Positions 14,219 to 16,297 of a DNA stretch of 16,297 bases are shown here, one piece after another (within the stretch, counting starts at the first letter, position 1; the number at the start of each line of letters is the position of its first letter). The notes under the pieces were generated by a model. It saw nothing but the letters and a program-made list of their open reading frames with translations. It was not told where the DNA came from and ran no database searches. A program made the translations under genes and the position numbers. The stretch comes from an uncultured Eubacterium sp. (GTDB lineage Bacteria; Bacillota; Clostridia; Lachnospirales; Lachnospiraceae), in assembly GCA_947573465.1 (NCBI GenBank), contig CANPET010000015.1, positions 1-16,297 on the forward strand, in the 5' to 3' direction.

Positions 14219-15916
14219 ATGAAAAGGATAAGAGACAAATTAGTGGTTGTAGCATTATTGTTTTTTTCAATATCATTGCTTGCAGTAAGTCCGGCACAAG
14301 CAATAACAACAACGACCAGTGAACATATATATACAAGTTATTCGCTGAATATCCATAATGGTCAGGAAGTGACTCTTAAATCAGAGGATATGGTGGATTA
14401 TTATAACAACAATGAAAAAGGTTTTTTAAATACGATAGAAAGAAATGCATGGTTTTATAAAACTCGTGGACAATTCCAATCAGGAAATGCAATAAATACA
14501 AAACCATTAAGTGATGGTGCAGGAATTAATGTTTACGAAATTGAGGATAGTGATAAGCTGATACCGGCAGTGAAGATAAGAGGAACGTCTGTGGGATGCA
14601 CAAGGATTAGTGGAATATTTGAATGGCGAAATACTATTAAAAATCCGACTGTGATACATCATTATCCATTTCAGGCAGTCATTTATAATCACGTAAATGT
14701 AAAGGGACTTAATATAATTAGTAATGCCATAAATAGCACCGGAAATATCAATTATTATCTTTATGAAGGAAGTAAGGAAAATATAGTAACAAATGTGATT
14801 CCATTTAAATCTGAATATATAAGCTGGGATAAGGTACATAATAATGCGATACAGTTTATTAATGTGACAAATAGTAATAATCAAGTTGCCGCAGTAACAA
14901 ACCTGTCTAGCACAGGATGGGGGGCATCAGGTTTTGTATTAAATGGATTAAAGCCAGGCAACTCTACAGTCAGAGTGGTCAGCTCTGACGATACGTCTTA
15001 TGGTTGTACAATGAATGTTAAAGTGTTGAAAAAACCAAAATATTCAGTATCGGCAAATGAGATTACATTAGCAAAAGATGTCTCTGTAAATGATTACGTA
15101 AAAGCAATGGTTAGTGACTTGGACAGTAATAATAAATGCAGTATAAAGTGGACGTCCTCAAATCCGTCATTGCTTGAAGTAAAAAATAATACATCTCAAA
15201 ATCCGGTTTTGGTCACCAAAGGAACAGGAACAGCGACATTAAAGTGTGAATTTACAGATTTGGTTGCAGCAAACAATAAAGGTGTAAATCCGACATCATT
15301 TAACATAAAAGTAAATGTTAAAGATGACAAAGAAATAAAAAACATTATTAAGACCAGTAACAATACTTACATAGAAGAAGGGGATGTCATCTCATCTCAA
15401 AAAGAAGGTGATGTTGTATTCATTCGTGTAGAAGAGGAAGGCATTGAAGCTGTCCGCAGTTTTGAATCATCAGATACAAATGTATGTACCGTGGAATCAA
15501 CTTCCAGAAGTGGATATTCATTTCAAATTGTTAAAAAAAATGCCGGTACTTCAACTATTACAGTTATATCCAAATCCGGAAAAATAGTAACTTTTAAGTA
15601 TGCAGCATCCTCTTCAGTTTCAGATATTGTTGATCCATATAGTAGTAAGAAGCCTTTAAAGCCCCAAATAAAAAGTATTAAGTTAAAGAATAAAAAAATT
15701 TATATCACTTTTAAAGGAAAACCTTCGAAATATAAAGCGAAAGGTTTTCAGATTAAAGTAAAAAGAGGTAAAAAAACTGTAATTAAATGTAAGTGGTATA
15801 AGACAAAGTTGAAAATTACTAACATAAAGAAACACAGCAAATATGTAATTTATGTAAGATGTTTTAATGGTAATAAATATTCAAAGTGGACTAAAAAAAC
15901 TAAGAAAGTAAAGTGA
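14219..15916 (+). CDS. Large secreted protein with bacterial Ig-like (BIG2) domains and Lys-rich FN3-like end
   Basis: 565 residues; the SD is within TGAGGT, which overlaps the previous stop. It has a signal peptide (1-28, ending SPAQA) and no sorting signal. The N-terminal region (about 30-205) was not recognised. A BIG2-like domain follows (about 205-270), then a clear BIG2 domain (about 273-375) with SIKWTSSNPSLLEV and KGTGTATLKC, another Ig-like domain (about 380-465), and a very basic FN3-like domain (about 478-565) rich in Lys/Tyr/Ile with YKAKGFQIKVKRGKK. The basic end resembles that of the secreted protein at 402-1052 and could stick to anionic wall polymers. It is encoded inside the T4SS operon, so it may be an exported mating or adhesion factor (inference). 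Confidence 0.75.
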   Translation: MKRIRDKLVVVALLFFSISLLAVSPAQAITTTTSEHIYTSYSLNIHNGQEVTLKSEDMVDYYNNNEKGFLNTIERNAWFYKTRGQFQSGNAINTKPLSDGAGINVYEIEDSDKLIPAVKIRGTSVGCTRISGIFEWRNTIKNPTVIHHYPFQAVIYNHVNVKGLNIISNAINSTGNINYYLYEGSKENIVTNVIPFKSEYISWDKVHNNAIQFINVTNSNNQVAAVTNLSSTGWGASGFVLNGLKPGNSTVRVVSSDDTSYGCTMNVKVLKKPKYSVSANEITLAKDVSVNDYVKAMVSDLDSNNKCSIKWTSSNPSLLEVKNNTSQNPVLVTKGTGTATLKCEFTDLVAANNKGVNPTSFNIKVNVKDDKEIKNIIKTSNNTYIEEGDVISSQKEGDVVFIRVEEEGIEAVRSFESSDTNVCTVESTSRSGYSFQIVKKNAGTSTITVISKSGKIVTFKYAASSSVSDIVDPYSSKKPLKPQIKSIKLKNKKIYITFKGKPSKYKAKGFQIKVKRGKKTVIKCKWYKTKLKITNIKKHSKYVIYVRCFNGNKYSKWTKKTKKVK

Positions 15917-15935
15917 AAAATAGATGGGAGATAAT

Positions 15936-15980
15936 ATGCAAAATATCATAGAAAGTAATAGTACTGATAATCAGACATAG
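15936..15980 (+). CDS. Possible 14-residue ORF
   Basis: ATG CAA AAT ... TAG encodes MQNIIESNSTDNQT. It has a fair SD (GATGGGAG) at normal spacing and lies between the BIG2 protein and the next small gene, each within about 20 bp. It could be a translated spacer that couples ribosomes along the operon, or chance. There is no similarity I can name. Confidence 0.3.
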   Translation: MQNIIESNSTDNQT

Positions 15981-15990
15981 GAAAGGAATT

Positions 15991-16206
15991 ATGAGCATTA
16001 AAGTGGTAATTACAAAACAGGAAATGTGGGACTTGGGATTTGAAAAATTTGTAATTGACGGAGAGGAATACGTGGACAAAGGACCATTATTATTAGATTC
16101 TACATGTGAATTATCGAAGGCATATTATAATTTGCTAGAGCAAAAGAAGAGGGAAGTATTAAGGAAGAGGAAGGAGAAAGAAAGACGTGTTAGGAAGTCA
16201 AAATAA
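15991..16206 (+). CDS. Small charged hypothetical protein of the T4SS operon
   Basis: 71 residues with SD AGGAAAGGA. It has no membrane helix or signal. The first half is mixed (WDLGFEKFVIDGEEYVDKG) and the C-terminal third is a highly basic helix (EQKKREVLRKRKEKERRVRK). It may bind nucleic acid or act as an adaptor for VirB4, whose start overlaps its last 20 bp. Function unknown. Confidence 0.6.
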   Translation: MSIKVVITKQEMWDLGFEKFVIDGEEYVDKGPLLLDSTCELSKAYYNLLEQKKREVLRKRKEKERRVRKSK

Positions 16207-16297
16207 AGAACAGATATCGGCACAGGAATTTACAAATGTTTTAGATATCAAAAACAATATTCTGTATTCAAGAAACGGGTTTATTTTTAAATATTTA
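16187..16297 (+). CDS. N-terminus of a probable VirB4-type T4SS ATPase (cut by window end)
   Basis: GTG at 16187 has AAGGAG at 16171-16176 and stays open to the window edge. The 37 visible residues include ISAQEFTNVLDIKNNILYSR and then NGFIFKYL. SAQ-x-F-x-x-V-x-DI-(K/R)-x-x-x-L-Y-(T/S)-(R/K)-x-G is the usual opening of VirB4-like proteins of Firmicute conjugative elements (from memory). This fits the place after the VirB3-like gene, although two extra genes are inserted. It starts inside the previous gene (20-bp overlap), suggesting translational coupling. Walker motifs would be outside the window. Confidence 0.72.
   Translation, partial: MLGSQNKEQISAQEFTNVLDIKNNILYSRNGFIFKYL

Larger units (their letters stand above)
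6711..16297 (+). mobile_element. Conjugation (MOBP relaxase / T4SS) module of an integrative or plasmid element
   Basis: A continuous plus-strand operon with Toprim/primase-like, MobC, MOBP relaxase, VirD4 coupling protein, pilin-like, VirB6-like, VirB3-like and VirB4 N-terminal genes, the set expected for transfer of a Gram-positive conjugative element. The surface-protein and toxin modules upstream are probably part of the same element. No integrase, attachment site or recognisable oriT is in the window, so the boundaries and the integrated or plasmid state are unknown. Several transfer genes are frame-disrupted. Confidence 0.85.

Overview
The window looks like part of an integrative conjugative element (or conjugative plasmid) from a low-GC anaerobic Firmicute, most likely a Lachnospiraceae/Clostridia gut or rumen bacterium. 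The reasons are the AT-rich sequence, strong GGAGG-type ribosome binding sites, almost all genes on one strand and closely packed, sortase-anchored Thr/Pro-rich surface proteins, and a Gram-positive MOBP/VirD4/VirB type IV secretion (T4SS) gene set. No element ends, integrase, tRNA, rRNA or CRISPR array are visible.

Region 1 (1-1804) is a surface-protein module. It holds the C-terminal end of a wall-anchored protein (sorting signal NAPQTGG), a small secreted Lys-rich protein, and a class B sortase.

Region 2 (1805-2339) is a 535-bp gap between the larger genes. It appears to hold a compact type I toxin-antitoxin locus: a 26-residue membrane peptide on the minus strand (resembling the TxpA/holin-like toxin group) and a convergent plus-strand antisense RNA of about 90 nt. 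Each has an extended -10 promoter. The 5' ends of the two RNAs are inverted copies of each other. A separate terminator hairpin lies just before the next gene.

Region 3 (2340-6677) is one very large sortase-anchored adhesin with five Cna-B repeats, four divergent InlB-B-like repeats and the same NAPQTGG anchor, so the sortase of region 1 plausibly anchors both proteins.

Region 4 (6711-16297) is the DNA-processing and mating-channel operon. In order it contains a Toprim/primase-like protein, a MobC-type accessory protein, a MOBP relaxase, a VirD4-type coupling protein (T4CP), a pilin-like protein, a VirB6/TrbL-like channel protein, a small two-helix membrane protein, a VirB3/PrgI-like protein, an unusual bitopic protein with a degenerate MinD/TadZ-like cytoplasmic part, a secreted Ig-like (BIG2) protein, two small ORFs, and the first codons of a probable VirB4 ATPase running off the window. 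Three consecutive families in this operon (T4CP, VirB6-like, VirB3-like) have broken reading frames. Either the element is decaying or the assembly has indel errors.

The intact system would nick DNA with relaxase and MobC, deliver it through T4CP, VirB4 and the channel, use the wall-anchored adhesins for mating-pair contact, and keep the element in place with the type I toxin.
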